Shown piece after piece: positions 12,601 to 64,000 of a DNA stretch of 64,000 nucleotides (within the stretch, counting starts at the first letter, position 1; each line of letters starts with the position of its first letter). The stretch is from Centroberyx gerrardi (Eukaryota; Chordata; Actinopteri; Beryciformes; Berycidae). The stretch covers positions 14,252,676 to 14,316,675 of the forward strand of contig NC_136016.1 in assembly GCF_048128805.1 (NCBI RefSeq), written 5' to 3'. The notes under the pieces were generated by a model, which worked only from the letters and a program-made list of their open reading frames with translations, had not been told where the DNA came from and did no database searches. The position numbers and the translations under genes were made by a program.

Positions 12601-15600
12601 GATATTTGTTTATGGCACAATCGAAAATGACCATTCATTCTTTCAACTGGCAGGTGGTGTTTATCTGAAAAAGTCCTGAAGCTAAAAGAGGAGAGCCTCG
12701 AAAACAACAAATTGAGAGATTTTGCAGAAGAAAAATCACATTAGAAACCAAAAGGAGCAAATTACTCTACTTTTCTCTAAGATATATGGCGGATGCATGT
12801 CCTCAAAGCCCATCACATCCTATTTGATGCTGGAGATACATTTTTGCCATGTAATTTTCATACCTTCCCCTTCCTCAGCAGATATATACAACATTACTAG
12901 CTCTTTGGGCACAATCCGTCAAGGAACAAACATCTTCAACAGTGTAAAACAAAGGAAGTTAAAGTCAATACTTTGGCCTTCAAGCCAACCTCTATGTGGG
13001 GTTAATATTGAGTGCAGTCATTCAAGTGGACACAAGGGCTTGCATCCTTGAGGCGTCACTTTTTCCATTGTAAGTTCATTCTACTAGAAAGGAACAAGCC
13101 TATAGACTGAGACTGGCCTACAGGAGTATGATGTTTTTCTGCTACGTCGTTGTCCTTCAAAAGCCCTCTTTCCACTTGTTCATTGGATTTTGGTACTAGA
13201 GATATGGCTTCCCAACCACATTTGTTCTTCTTATTACATAGTGGACTACATCACACTTTCTATCACAACTTAGCAGACCCCTGTCACATCCTCAGGGATC
13301 TCGAGTTAGTGCTAGAAGTGGAAGCGTACATTATTAAAGTGGTATGTTTCCCATATGTGAGGAAATGCTGTCCCACGACTAAAGATATTGTCCAGGCTTG
13401 TCTCAGTGTGCAAGAATTACTCGCATTTCTCATGGATTTGACAGAACTACAGCACGAGAAGCCTTGAGGATAAAGTTTAATGTAGCTTGATGTTATGCAG
13501 GGAAAACAGTGACATGCAGGGCTTTTTCTAACTTTAGCTCTACATTGTACAGAATGCACAACTGGCCAATCAAATAACTCCCTTTTACTAGGAAACTGTC
13601 TAACAACTAAATTGTCTGAGGAGTGTGATTACATTTTGGTGCACTTATAAATCTCTTCATTACATTTTCAAGTGAGCTAAGAATCTATAGTTGTAGAGTG
13701 TTATTTTGGTATATTGCTTTGCTGTATGTCAATCCAAACACCGCCCAGTTAAGGAAAGAGTAATTTGTTGTACAGTTATAGGTAGGCATTTATCTGACAG
13801 GCCAATTTCATTCCAAAATCTGGTTCTACATGGAGTGGGGAACCTGGGGTCACAGTTGATTGCAGGATGAATTTAAAAAAAATATATAAAAATAGAATTG
13901 GAGAAAATATATAGCCTACTCATCAAGTTCAACAGTCATCCAATCACACGGATGAGCATGGCCTCCATTATGGAGCACTGGTTATGAGATGAGGGGGGAA
14001 ATGTGTTGAAGGTTGATAAAGCTAAGGAACTTGCTTATCTAAGTGAAGTTATGTGAACAAACCAGACAGGTAATGATACGCCGTTTTCACTCAAATCTTA
14101 GTAGCTGTGAACTAAAATGAACTCCAGACAGATAGGGGGCTGATTTTGGCGAGTTGCGCCGGTTATTGCGCAATGTCAGAAAGCTTGACTCACACTGAAC
14201 CCTGAACCTGGAATGATTTAACCAATTAAAAAAAAAAAAAAGATAGAAAATGGTGTTAGAGCTGGTGAGGCAAGAGGGAGCATTTTTTAATGGTTGGACA
14301 AGCCTAAGAGAGAACAAACTCTTTGACACAAATTGTGTTTACAATGTGAATGGGTGTGCAGAACTTCTCGGCAGAACTATTTTTGTGCTGCACTCAGTAT
14401 TTTATAATGTTTTTCAAAAAAAATAAATGTGTAAGAAACTATTATATTTCTTATTCAAATATTTATCTCAAAACTGAATAGCCAGCATTCGATTTTTGCA
14501 ATATTTTGGTAATGAACCAGGGGGAAATGCTGTCATCAATCTTTTAAAGGACCCAGAACTTGCCTGTTTTGTTTTTGTAACTTTTTTATTTTAGATATGA
14601 ACACAAATTTGCTTTTTGTTTATCTTCCCAAATAGCTAGAATTTAGACTTTGTTATGAACATAAAATCATTGGCTTCTTCCATGTTTGCTGTTTTCACCA
14701 ACATTTTAGTAGTTATGAACTCCAGACATATGGGGTTTGATTTTTTTTTTTGAGTTCCGGGCTCCAGTGTGACTTTGGATGTTTGCCTAAGTCTGGTTAG
14801 TCATGCTTTTCACTGTGTTTGCTTGACTGGCGCTGGTGGCTCACCTCAAGATAGTCAAGGAAGAAGTGTATCTTATGCATGAAAAGGCTGGCCACTCCCA
14901 GAATCTAATCCATCCACACTTAGTCATTGGTAAGATAGTGGCTCAACAAAGGACTCAAGAAATGCTGCAGGTTATGGATGCCAGAAGACCAGATGAAAGG
15001 TTAAAGTGAGTGGTTATTTGTTGATAATAAGGTGTTTCAAAGCAAGCATGCAAAATAGGGGGATGTCTTCCTGACTGAACTTGGTCTAAGAGCTTCATTA
15101 TCAGCAGGATTGTTCGTCTGACTGCCTTTGGGCTACTAACAACATTAAGCTGTTAAGCTAGTCTGATATTGGCTGCCTTCTATCCATGAATAGTCCAATA
15201 GTCTATTTTCATTCATGAGAAGTTTAGCACCAACAACTTTAACTTGGCAATGGCATGCAAAAAATGTCAAATTTGATTCTTCTTAGTCTTTAAGATGTTT
15301 GTCCAATATTGGCCATGTGACACTGAATATATTTCTGATTCATTGGTGATTTGTAGTGTGATGTTACCGTCCCGCTTGAGGCTTTCTCTGCTTACTGCAC
15401 ATTTTTGAAAGATGCAGAGGAATGGGAGCAGAGAGGGAGTGTGTGTGTGTGTGTGTGTGATACAGAGGTTACAATTCACACCTTCTGGCCTGAGTAAAAT
15501 GGACTGTGTTTCTTGTGGCAGTACTTTTGCTACAGAAGGATCATTCCCTCTCTCATCTAAATTTACATTAGGATGGTAATTTTACAGCTCATGCGTATTA

Positions 15601-17852
15601 GAAGATGTGAATTTGGTGTGGCACTCTTGGTGCTGATTGATTTCAATGTGTTTTAAATTGTACCTTTGTCACAGATTTTAATCTTTTACTTGGTAACCAC
15701 TGCCCATGAATAAATGCAGTATTTGAATGCGGTCTCGTTTGATGTGTGCCTCTCATCTTCTCAAGCTTACAGGCAAGCTTGTACACTGCTTACAAACAGA
15801 GGTCATTGTTGTCCCCTCACATAGCCCATTCCTCTAAATCTCTTCTCTCTCATTTTATTCCCACACATTGGCTGTTCAATAATTCAAGAAAACTCTTGGC
15901 AGAGCATGTTCCTGCCTTTTCCTCCCCCTCTAAGCGTATTGGTTTTGTTCAGGGAAAGCTACCGGCTCTCCACCACGACCGGAAAGCTTGTATACACCAG
16001 GGCTTTGCAAACACCAACCAAAGAACCGTGGAGCAGGGGTGAGAATATCGAAGAACAGGCATGACACAGGCTTATTAAAATACATAAGACCTTGAGAGGA
16101 TACCATAACACGGGGAAGTCAAGGTAAATATAAACAGTCTTTTTCTGAAACCCCAAGGATGAAATTGCTAGTCTAAGGCTTCTACTTTAGTCAGGGGTTG
16201 GGATTTCTTGACCTCTAAGCCAAGCTAGTTTTCTAACCTGCATAATCAACACCCTTCATGTTGCCAAGTCCAGGCAGTGCGGTGATGGTCCCTCAGAAAA
16301 ATGTTGAACCCAGCAAAACAGTTTTAAAGTTCTGGAAAAACATTCATATCAAGCTACACTATCCTTGACTATGACTTCGGAAATTCTTTCTTTCTTAAAG
16401 TAACTAAACACATTTTTTTATAAGATGCACCATTTACTCCCAGGCTGACACATTTTCCATTTCATAATTCCATACTTTGCTGTACTGAACTAACTATGCT
16501 GTATTACTGTAGCTGCAAATTGTTCTCCACTATACCATATAGTATCAACTTCTCAACTAAAATGTTTCGTCATATGTAAATTGGGACTGAGAAAAAACAT
16601 ATATAACAAATCTGGAGACAAGCGTACATTTTCTCTTTCAGAGCCCATAGCACTATGATAAAAACTGTGACAGCAAGCTCTGTCAGGTTTCTGGGCAACT
16701 CAGCTTCAGTACTATGGACAGCAGTCAACTGTAAGCACAACATAAACAAAGAGGGCTGAGCCAGCAATTCACACAGACCTGACTACAAAGGTGATTATCA
16801 AATCTGGAAATTACAAATTGATACTTCTGTTCTTGTGGAGAGCGTTCTTCGCAATTTGTCTAGGATATAACAAACTTTCCAAGAACATAAAAACAGACAA
16901 CGCATCTTTACAGTTTGAGATGAGCTGTGTGCTTGAAGTCACGCCATCAATTAAGAAACACAGGTGTTCATATCCCCAGCTGTTTCAACCGGCTCTGTAC
17001 TATGAAGTAATACCACTGTTTATTTGTACCAACTGATTTGGACATGACATCATTTTTACAATGAATCTTGGGGCTTTTCATTTCATCCCATCAGCCAAGT
17101 CACTGTTTGTTGCATATTTTTGTGGTTGCCAAGTACATTTGTAGACATTTTGTCTGTCCTCTGTCCTCCGTGTTTTTTTGTTTTGGAATCGTACTTTTGC
17201 CATTATATATTACATCAAGTGCATCATCGAGGTGACACGAATGGACAAGAATGCTTATTGAGAAAGACCAGTCAAGTCAATTCAGCCTGAAGAGTACCAC
17301 AGCTGCAACCACTCTGCACCCCCCTGGCCACATTCGTAGTCGTTTGAAATCTGGCGAACACCAGTACTGCGCACTTCATCCATCGTCCACCATCACAGAG
17401 CTGAAAGTCTCACGTACACCAAACCAGCATACTGTGTTTTCAAAACACACTACATACTTAATTGTATGTCACACTTAATATGTTAAATATATCCAAACAC
17501 AGCTCAGGACTATACCTCAGCACCCCAAGTCTTATTTTCTCTCAACCCCCCACCAAGACTCTTTAATTAGATCATTAAATCAGCCCACCAAGTGTTTGTT
17601 TCTTGATTTGAGACTTGGCTTTCTGGCTTTGGGAGAGATGTTAACAAATATATACAAATATTGATTGGCCTGTGTTTGACTAGAAGAATTGATCAATTAA
17701 GAGGCATTAGTCACGAAAAAATACATAAGAATACTGAGTGAGGGTTGTGAGGATCACATTATCACATGTTACGTGATAAGTCATTAAGAGGCAAACTGGT
17801 ACATTAAGCATAAGGTCCTGGTTTCCTACTCTTTGGTTTCCGTGTGGCCCAT
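9666..17852. other. Intergenic sequence between rnd2/LINE and brca1 3' end
   Basis: No exon or RNA gene is recognisable. Open frames of up to about 147 codons here (for example 11615-12058 and 13150-13467) read through a CA microsatellite or have no family resemblance and no splice support. Simple repeats: (AC)n 11799-11825 and (GT)n 15439-15459. A pair of related segments lies at about 14082-14150 and 14690-14758. Confidence 0.5.
14082..14758 (+). repeat. Pair of related direct segments
   Basis: About 14082-14150 and 14690-14758 share 'ttttcac...ttagtag', 'tgaactccagaca' and 'gatttt...gagtt' in the same order and orientation, 610 bp apart. They may be two ends or two fragments of one repeat. 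The family is unknown. Confidence 0.45.
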
Positions 17853-17877
17853 TGTGTGTGTGTGTGTGTGTGTGTGT
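17853..17877. repeat. (TG)n microsatellite
   Basis: An uninterrupted TG run just downstream of the brca1 3' end (brca1 is on the minus strand). Confidence 0.9.
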
Positions 17878-17924
17878 TTGTACCCCCCCAAAAAGGACTC
17901 AATTCAAGCCTCTTTTGTTAAATA

Positions 17925-18067
17925 AACTTTATATACATCAGACCAAGCTTGTACATCACATTGTTCCTGAACAAAATGGGTTGATGATAGTTTTACTTAT
18001 TGCTTATAAAAACTGAGTTGTAGGTTGAGTCCCAGGTGGATGATGACGATACAACAGGTCCCCCTGC
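17925..18067 (-). other. brca1: Candidate brca1 3' UTR
   Basis: This follows the brca1 TGA on the minus strand. No AATAAA is seen close by. The non-canonical hexamers AGTAAA (minus strand, 17992-17997) and TATAAA (about 17927-17932) are the nearest candidates, so the UTR may be very short or may extend further left. Confidence 0.3.
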
Positions 18068-41521
<23,454 letters not shown>

Positions 41522-42844
41522 GGTCTTTTCAAAAGCTACACATGAAAATCAAAGCACACAGAGGCTGTCAACAATATGCTACTTTCACATAGTTACCAAC
41601 GACAGACAAAACTATGCAGTGTACATTTTACTGGTACCACTTTTCTTTGTTGACTTTCTTTGTTGTTATTTTGACATCCTGATATGAAGTGTACCCCTAA
41701 TCCATGATAATAATGGGGAACACTTGTTTGATATTTCTTTCCATCTGGGACTAATGTGGCAGCATGGCTACAGTATGTCCATGTCTTAAGAGTAGGAGAC
41801 CAAGTAAACTGTCTTGAAGATTTAGAACAGAATATCCATCAACTGCCATGCTCCATAGTTAGGAAGTGAATTGTAGTTTCACTTTATATCGTGAAATAAT
41901 TGAACTCTAACCCTGGTTGATGACCTATTGACCAACCACATCATGGTTTTAATATGCCTCGTTTTTGAAAATGGGATGAAACTTAATGGAATGAAATACA
42001 GTGAATAAAATAAATTAAGTGGTGATTTATTGAGTCCAACTTTCTCTGTAATGAAGCACTGTATGTGACTCTAGCAGCTCACCCAGTTAAGTCATGACAA
42101 TTGCATAACTGTTTACTGTTTGATTGTTATTGTTCACTTACAGCTTGTAATGTTATCCAAATAGCAAGCTATAATGTGTTATCTAGGGAGCAAGTTACAT
42201 CATTCTGTCAGCTACATATTCAGGGTGACTTACTGCACACATCTCCTTAAACTGGATGTATAGCATGAAACCTTATTTGCTCATCCATGTAAAAGTTCTG
42301 TGTCTGGTGCACTGGGCTAGTTGGGACAAATGGCTAATCATTGTAAAAGGGCCATAATAATGTTAAGTCACTAGTTGTTGACTAACTACGATGCATCAGC
42401 AATGCAATAGCTTAGAAAAATATCAGCAGACTAGAAATCCACTGTAGTTACATATTATGTCTACAAATGATATGGCCAATAGGTAAGCCAATGCTTACCT
42501 GTTGTGTTACCGTGTGTTATGTTCACAAATTATGTGTGTGGAGGATATTGTAATGAGATCAAAGTCATACGAAAAACAGTCATTGGCACCAGTCTGCCAG
42601 AACAAAGCACAACATAAATCAAGCCTGTTGTTGATAGCAAGGTAACATAAGCTAGCGTCTCGCTGGCTAGCTGCGATGACTTGTTTTGGAAAGTTACACA
42701 ACTAGCAGTGAGGACTTTCTGAGATTGAGACAATCGACGCAAATATAGCGACAGACCACGGTAACAAGGCTCAAATAGTAGATCACAGTTTTTTAAATGT
42801 CACTGGCTAAATTGTAAGAAAAAGACATATTCACAAAGAGTTAC

Positions 42845-42930
42845 CTTCTTTCTTACAGTCTACCTCTGCACACAAACATGGCCATCAGCTTTGGTTTTCC
42901 CGCAACTATACCCTTCTTCTGCTTGTGTGT
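42845..42930 (-). other. brca1: Inferred brca1 non-coding first exon with a short uORF
   Basis: A good donor (GAAAG|GTAACT; last exon base 42845) lies 1.3 kb upstream of the coding start, near a CpG-containing region, which suggests a 5' UTR exon. The transcription start is a guess. Within it, an ATG at 42885-42883 opens a 10-codon reading frame ending in TAA at 42855-42853, with a second in-frame ATG two codons later. Confidence 0.5.
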
Positions 42931-43640
42931 AACGGCGGTTGGCGTCTAACGTTACGGCGCATTACCGCCATCTACTGGTGCGGAGTGTGGACCAGAGTAC
43001 ACACCACCATCTCCAAAACCTTCTTCAGTGCACGTTTATTTATACTGCTTTCAACCGAGACTGCTTTCACCACTTCATATCTCTGTTATTTTTGCATTTG
43101 ATATTAACATGTTCAACCAATAAGAATAGACTGAAACAACAGTACAGGTTTATTCTGTTAACTATTTTGTTATAGTAGTCTAACAGTGTATTGTTTTATT
43201 ATCAACCACAGTGAGTGAATATACAAGTTGTTTGATTTCAGTAAAAAATATATGGCACCTATGTATAGATGGAGATGTGCCAAAACATATTCCATATAAA
43301 ATAAGAAAATAACTCAACAGCTTTGTCGTGATTCATAGCACATTCAGATGTTGAGAAATAGGCTAACGTTATGCTCAAATCCCTCCAGAAAGCACTAACT
43401 ATAATCATAAAACACACGGTGAATAGTCTCCTCTGTATGTTTACAAAACGAACATACATCTTCACCATCTAAGAATTTAGATAAAGTATGATTATAGGGG
43501 TAAATCGCGTGTAGGGTTTCTTGACTACTCATGCTGAAATCTAAACTGACGTCACATCCGTCGTAAACAACAATAAGGAAGTGGATAAGGACGTCCCGTG
43601 GTCCAAAAATGCAATAGTCCCGTCGAATATATCAGCGGCG
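42931..43640. promoter_or_regulatory. Divergent promoter region shared by brca1 (-) and becn1 (+)
   Basis: This is the gap between the inferred first exons of brca1 and becn1. It contains CpG-bearing sequence at about 42930-42990 (with CCGCCAT, a YY1-like word), a perfect CRE (TGACGTCA, 43547-43554), and ETS-like words CATCCG (about 43555) and AAGGAAGTGG (43575-43584). No TATA box is obvious at a useful distance. CRE and ETS sites are known from the human BRCA1 promoter. That one region serves both genes here is inferred. Confidence 0.6.
43547..43554. promoter_or_regulatory. Perfect CRE palindrome (TGACGTCA)
   Basis: An exact CREB/ATF consensus, about 410 bp upstream of the becn1 ATG and next to ETS-like words. 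It is CpG-containing and palindromic, so it could act in both directions. Confidence 0.6.
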
Positions 43641-43702
43641 AATTATTATTTTAAGACAAGACAAGATTGTCATTCAATAGATCTCCTTCTTCTTGAGTAA
43701 CA
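43590..43702 (+). other. becn1: Inferred becn1 non-coding first exon
   Basis: A donor (AACA|GTGAGT, last base 43702) lies upstream of the acceptor TTGTAG (43952-43957), which opens the ATG exon. The 5' limit is not determinable. The small intron (43703-43957) contains a GCTAGC-rich patch. Confidence 0.45.
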
Positions 43703-43754
43703 GTGAGTCAATTTTATGTTTAATTACACGCTAGGTCAATCTAAACAGCTGACA

Positions 43755-43830
43755 AGCAAGACAACTAACGTTAGCTGTTCGCTAGCTACCTAGCAAATTA
43801 GCTAAACGCCTAGCCAACTAGCAACATACG
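43755..43830. repeat. GCTAGC/TTAGCTA-rich patch
   Basis: The stretch around 43768-43822 is built from overlapping words: AACGTTAGCTG, TCGCTAGCTACC, TAGCAAATTAGCTA and CTAGCCAACTAGC. Similar 'gctagc' clusters are common in fish genomes. It is in the first becn1 intron. Confidence 0.6.
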
Positions 43831-43963
43831 GAAGACTACGTGTAGACTGTCGAAACACCTCATCCTCTGAACAGTTTATCAAGCTCTCAGCCACGTTGAT
43901 CATTCAGACGTTTTGGTTGTTCACAATGTGCCTTTGGTTTTATTTGTGTTCTTGTAGCTAGCG

Positions 43964-48499
<4,536 letters not shown>

Positions 48500-49385
48500 G
48501 CCTGCTGGACAATGCCTTGGGATGTCGAGCAATTCCTACAGTCGTATGCCCCTCAGATAACTGGGCTTAGTGTATTTATTCTCCCTTGGATACCCGGCCA
48601 AAGAGAGGAATGGATATGTCTGCAACATTTTGTGAATCTTTTTGGATTTGAGTGCAAAACGGCATGGAACAATGTCTGGATCTTGAGTCCAGATTGTGCA
48701 ACATGCTGTTCCAAAGAAAAGGGAACAATGTGAATACCGGTACTATGCTGCCAAGTGGAGATCAGAAGTGGGCCCGTGTTATAGGAGTGACAAAGACAGG
48801 CATAGGCTTTGGTCATCATGTCCCTCTTTGTACTCAAGAAGCACGCAAGATAAGGTGACCAGAGGTATGTCTCTCCTTTAGATTCCTTTTGTCATTATGT
48901 CTGCTTCAATACTTTGTGTCTCATACCATCCACAGAATTAGTTACAGTGTTTATGAATCTTTATATCTGGTGTTTCCTGTGAGAAGCTGACAATGCAAAA
49001 AAAAAAACTATTTCACACTTCCTGAGACTTGAATGCACTTCGAATGAATCTTCCCCAAATACAGTAGAATTCGAGACATCCTAGGGCTGCCGTTGCAGTG
49101 CGCACCCTCATTGTGGTTTTCTGTCCACAAGGAGAAAAGTGGCAAAGGATTTTGTGAATGTACCCAATTATTCACTTTACCATGTAAGCTATTTGAGTGT
49201 GGTGTGATAATAAGGTCAAGGGAGGATTGTTGATAGCATAGCATTGTTTGGTATTCTGAGTGTATGCCAGTGTATTTCAGTAACCTTGAACGCAATTCAC
49301 ATTTGCTGGTAACATATGCTTATGTTTGAGAGCAACTCTTGTAATGTTGCATGATTTACAATAAACAAGAATTTGTCTTATTACT
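48500..49385 (+). other. becn1: becn1 3' UTR with poly(A) signal
   Basis: The region after the stop has no coding potential. AATAAA occurs at 49360-49365, followed by a T/G-rich stretch (TTTGTCTTATTACTTG) fitting a cleavage site near 49385. This gives a UTR of about 0.88 kb. Confidence 0.65.
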
Positions 49386-49429
49386 TGCATACTGATTTTC
49401 CTAAACCAAGTAAGAGAAGCCACAAAGGT

Positions 49430-50346
49430 AACCAAATGTTGGTTTTAATGGTTTCATAATCATTTCTGTCGAGGATCTTACCTCCCCTCACAACACTCAT
49501 TCATAGTCAGCCCCCCTTGTAAAGTTAACGAAAACATTAAAGGGGGGAAATCTCATGAAAAAATATGGACTGAACAATTGAAATACGAAGTCAACTTCCA
49601 GTTATCCAATAAAATATTCAAAATAGGTCAAAACCAGCCAATCCTTCTTGTAGAATCGGCCCTCTTCTGTGTCAAGTCATTTGTGTACTTCTTCCATAAC
49701 AAGGCGAGCCTTGAACTTTGGTCATCAGTCATTCCCCTTGCCTGTACGAGCCCTTCCCAAATAAGCCCCAGGTTCAAACTTAGAGGGATACATCTTTGAA
49801 ATTGATCATTCTATATACTGAGAAAAATAGTTTGACAGATGATGCATTTCAAGCAGTATGGGATGAAATTTCAGTAATGCATTTTCTTGTAAAACTTCCA
49901 CAAAATGGAGGCAGGTGATCTTCCATAAATGGCATAACCCTTAGCCTGTCAGTTGTGCATTTTGCTTTTACTTGTCATGTAAAACAGTCCCTCAAAATGG
50001 GCAAATAGGGGATTCCCTTCTTTGTGGCAGGGGTTTGATTTTTTTGTGTTAGTGCATGCATATGGGCAAATCTTTGGGTTCTACTGAGCCCACTGCCAGG
50101 GACTGGCCCTTCACATGTTCACCACTTGGACTATGGGGGTGGGCACGTTTACTCTTACATCACTGCATTATCCATCAAGTTTGGCTCCATTCCCACGTTC
50201 AGCTCCCCACCATCCCATCATGCTCTCTCCTCTCTCAAAGCCAAGAGAGCTAAGGAGGAGTTTCATCAAGTGTGCGATGCCTCCACATGGCTTTGTCCCC
50301 ATAGCGGGTCCTTTTCCAGGTCTTCACTACAGACGGGCTGCTCCCT
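49430..50346 (-). other. tlk2: tlk2 3' UTR (candidate)
   Basis: This lies downstream of the tlk2 stop on the minus strand. The variant signal ATTAAA (minus strand, about 49443-49448) is the only plausible hexamer before the convergent becn1 end, giving about 0.9 kb of UTR. The boundary is inferred. Confidence 0.45.
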
Positions 50347-62576
<12,230 letters not shown>

Positions 62577-64000
62577 CTGGAAAACAGAACAAAGACAGCA
62601 GTTGACCTGATTGAACACACTCACCTGCCGCCCTTCCAAAATACTGCACTATTCTATTCCAAAATGTCGATGGTTGGGTTGTGTGTAATGTTGGTGAGTA
62701 AAACTGAGGATTAGGAATGTGCAGATACTGTACATTACTGTTTTTAGTAATCATACTGATACTAAAAAAGAAGGTATCTCAATATTGAAGTCCAATACCA
62801 AGAGGCACATATAACATGTCTGAGTTCAAAGAAAAGGGAGTTGATTTTCTGCCTTTTTTGCATATAGAATAATGTTAGATCTTTTAAAATGAAGAAAAGT
62901 GTATCATATATGTCATATCAAAGGGTCTAATCCTATTCTGTTCAGTAACAGATAAGACTGTCACATTAGCTCATCCCTTATTCTGTTCTTTTCAAAAATG
63001 TGACACAGGTACAAATCATATTCTGGGGAAGCAAAAGCAAAGCTTTATTTCCAATTTCAGCTACAGATGAATAAATAAAGAACTTTTCTGCTCAGTAAAG
63101 CAAGCCACAACCATCCCACTATACCCAATATGACAATTTAATCGCAAGTGACACATCTCATATCCTGTGGATGGGGGTATTGTCATCCTGGAAGAGACTA
63201 CTCCCATTAGAGCAGACATGCTTCATCACAGGATGAAGGTGATCACTCAGAATAGATTTGTATCGTCTGCCATTTACCCTGCCTTTGAAGGGGTTGAGAG
63301 GGCCTAGACTGTGCCTGGAAAATTCACTCCATCTACCTTCAATAATATTATGCCTTCTTTACTCAGGCATTTCATTTATTTTGACACTTTGTTGAATGAT
63401 GAGCTTTGGCAGTTTTGCTTAATTACCCTCAAACAAATGTAAAAAAGGAATTATAAACAATTGTATATATCTTATTTTTGTGATTATTTCAGTATATGCA
63501 TCCAATATATCTTCAAGACATATATCAATAAGACATATCCAAATAGCAACTAGCTATATTTGTGAAAGGCCAAATTGGGCTCATAGTATTGGTGCCCCAA
63601 TTAATCTGCCAACCCTGAGTCCACATCATCCAGTCAGTAGAATTAGTGTGGTGGGGTGCAGACCATCCATGGTCGGCTGCGGAGCCTGATGAGACTAAGA
63701 AACGGCAGGCTAATTGGTGCAGGGGGGCTAGTGCTTTCAGGGCCTGCCTGCCTGCCTGCTTACTGCTGCTGCTCAAGGTCACACATACAGTCAAGCAATT
63801 TCCTCACTTATCCTCTTAAAACATGTACACTGCACACACTCATTCCAATTTCTCAAACCAAAAGTCCCCTTTCACCCCATTTACTCTATTACTCTAAACA
63901 ACATACTCACTCTCTTAATCATTCGCTCTCTCTCATTCTCACAGCTCTCTAATATCACCAACAGCTCACCAAACAATGAATTTCAGAGCACACTAGAGGC
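62577..64000 (-). other. tlk2: tlk2 upstream intron sequence to the window edge
   Basis: No exon is recognised. About 63130-63330 ('gtcatcctggaagagactactcccat...ggtgatcactcagaata') resembles a dispersed fish repeat. The remainder is unremarkable AT-rich DNA with a CTGCCTGC run near 63742. Confidence 0.45.

Noticed and set aside
13150..13467. 105-codon open frame, and neighbours at 12360-13051
   Set aside because: No family resemblance, no splice-consistent partners and average base composition. Best explained as chance frames in intergenic DNA.
62577..64000. A first coding exon of tlk2 near the right edge
   Set aside because: No minus-strand frame here resembles the ELHSLDPRRQELLEARF start. 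The 63525-63794 frame has no kinase-family match.

Overview
This window is vertebrate nuclear DNA, almost certainly from a ray-finned (teleost) fish. Genes are split by GT-AG introns. Coding exons are small islands in AT-rich sequence full of (CA)n and (GA)n microsatellites and fish-type repeats: an L2-like LINE, hAT elements and MITEs, and LINE 3' tails. The proteins are close to human orthologues in their conserved domains. The species cannot be fixed from sequence alone. Zebrafish is unlikely, because it is reported to lack brca1.

Layout, left to right. (1) 1-4.5 kb: last coding exon and 3' UTR of rnd2 (+), a Rho-family GTPase ending in the CAAX box CVLM. (2) 4.5-17.9 kb: gene-free sequence with a decayed L2-like LINE on the minus strand. 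(3) 18.07-42.9 kb: a complete brca1 gene (-). I assembled 20 coding exons, whose summed length is 4647 nt (1548 aa plus stop). It has a RING with all eight zinc ligands, one 2.96-kb central exon, a PALB2-type coiled coil and two BRCT repeats. (4) 42.9-43.7 kb: the shared upstream region of brca1 and becn1, with a perfect cAMP-response element and ETS-like sites. (5) 43.96-48.5 kb: a complete becn1 (beclin 1, +), 11 coding exons, 1344 nt (447 aa plus stop). (6) 49.4-62.6 kb: tlk2 (-), a tousled-like kinase. Nineteen coding exons (2010 nt, 669 aa plus stop) cover everything except the extreme N-terminus, which lies beyond the right edge.

Arrangement. rnd2 and brca1 converge tail to tail, as RND2 and BRCA1 do in human. 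brca1 and becn1 diverge head to head across less than 1 kb, so they may share a promoter. becn1 and tlk2 converge, with candidate poly(A) signals only about 80 bp apart. brca1 (homologous recombination and checkpoint control) and tlk2 (chromatin assembly in S phase) are both genome-maintenance genes. becn1 is the autophagy and PI3-kinase complex scaffold. This is chromosomal synteny, not an operon.

I found no sign of a new multi-gene system. The most unusual sequence structures are a perfect 58-bp palindrome at the end of a tandem repeat in a tlk2 intron, a 1.1-kb hAT-like element carrying a transposase-like N-terminal fragment, an inverted duplication near the left edge, the brca1/becn1 divergent promoter, and a brca1 exon with a competing upstream acceptor that would create a premature stop. 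Exon boundaries were worked out by hand from GT/AG sites, reading phase and protein similarity recalled from human orthologues. No alignment or expression data were available.
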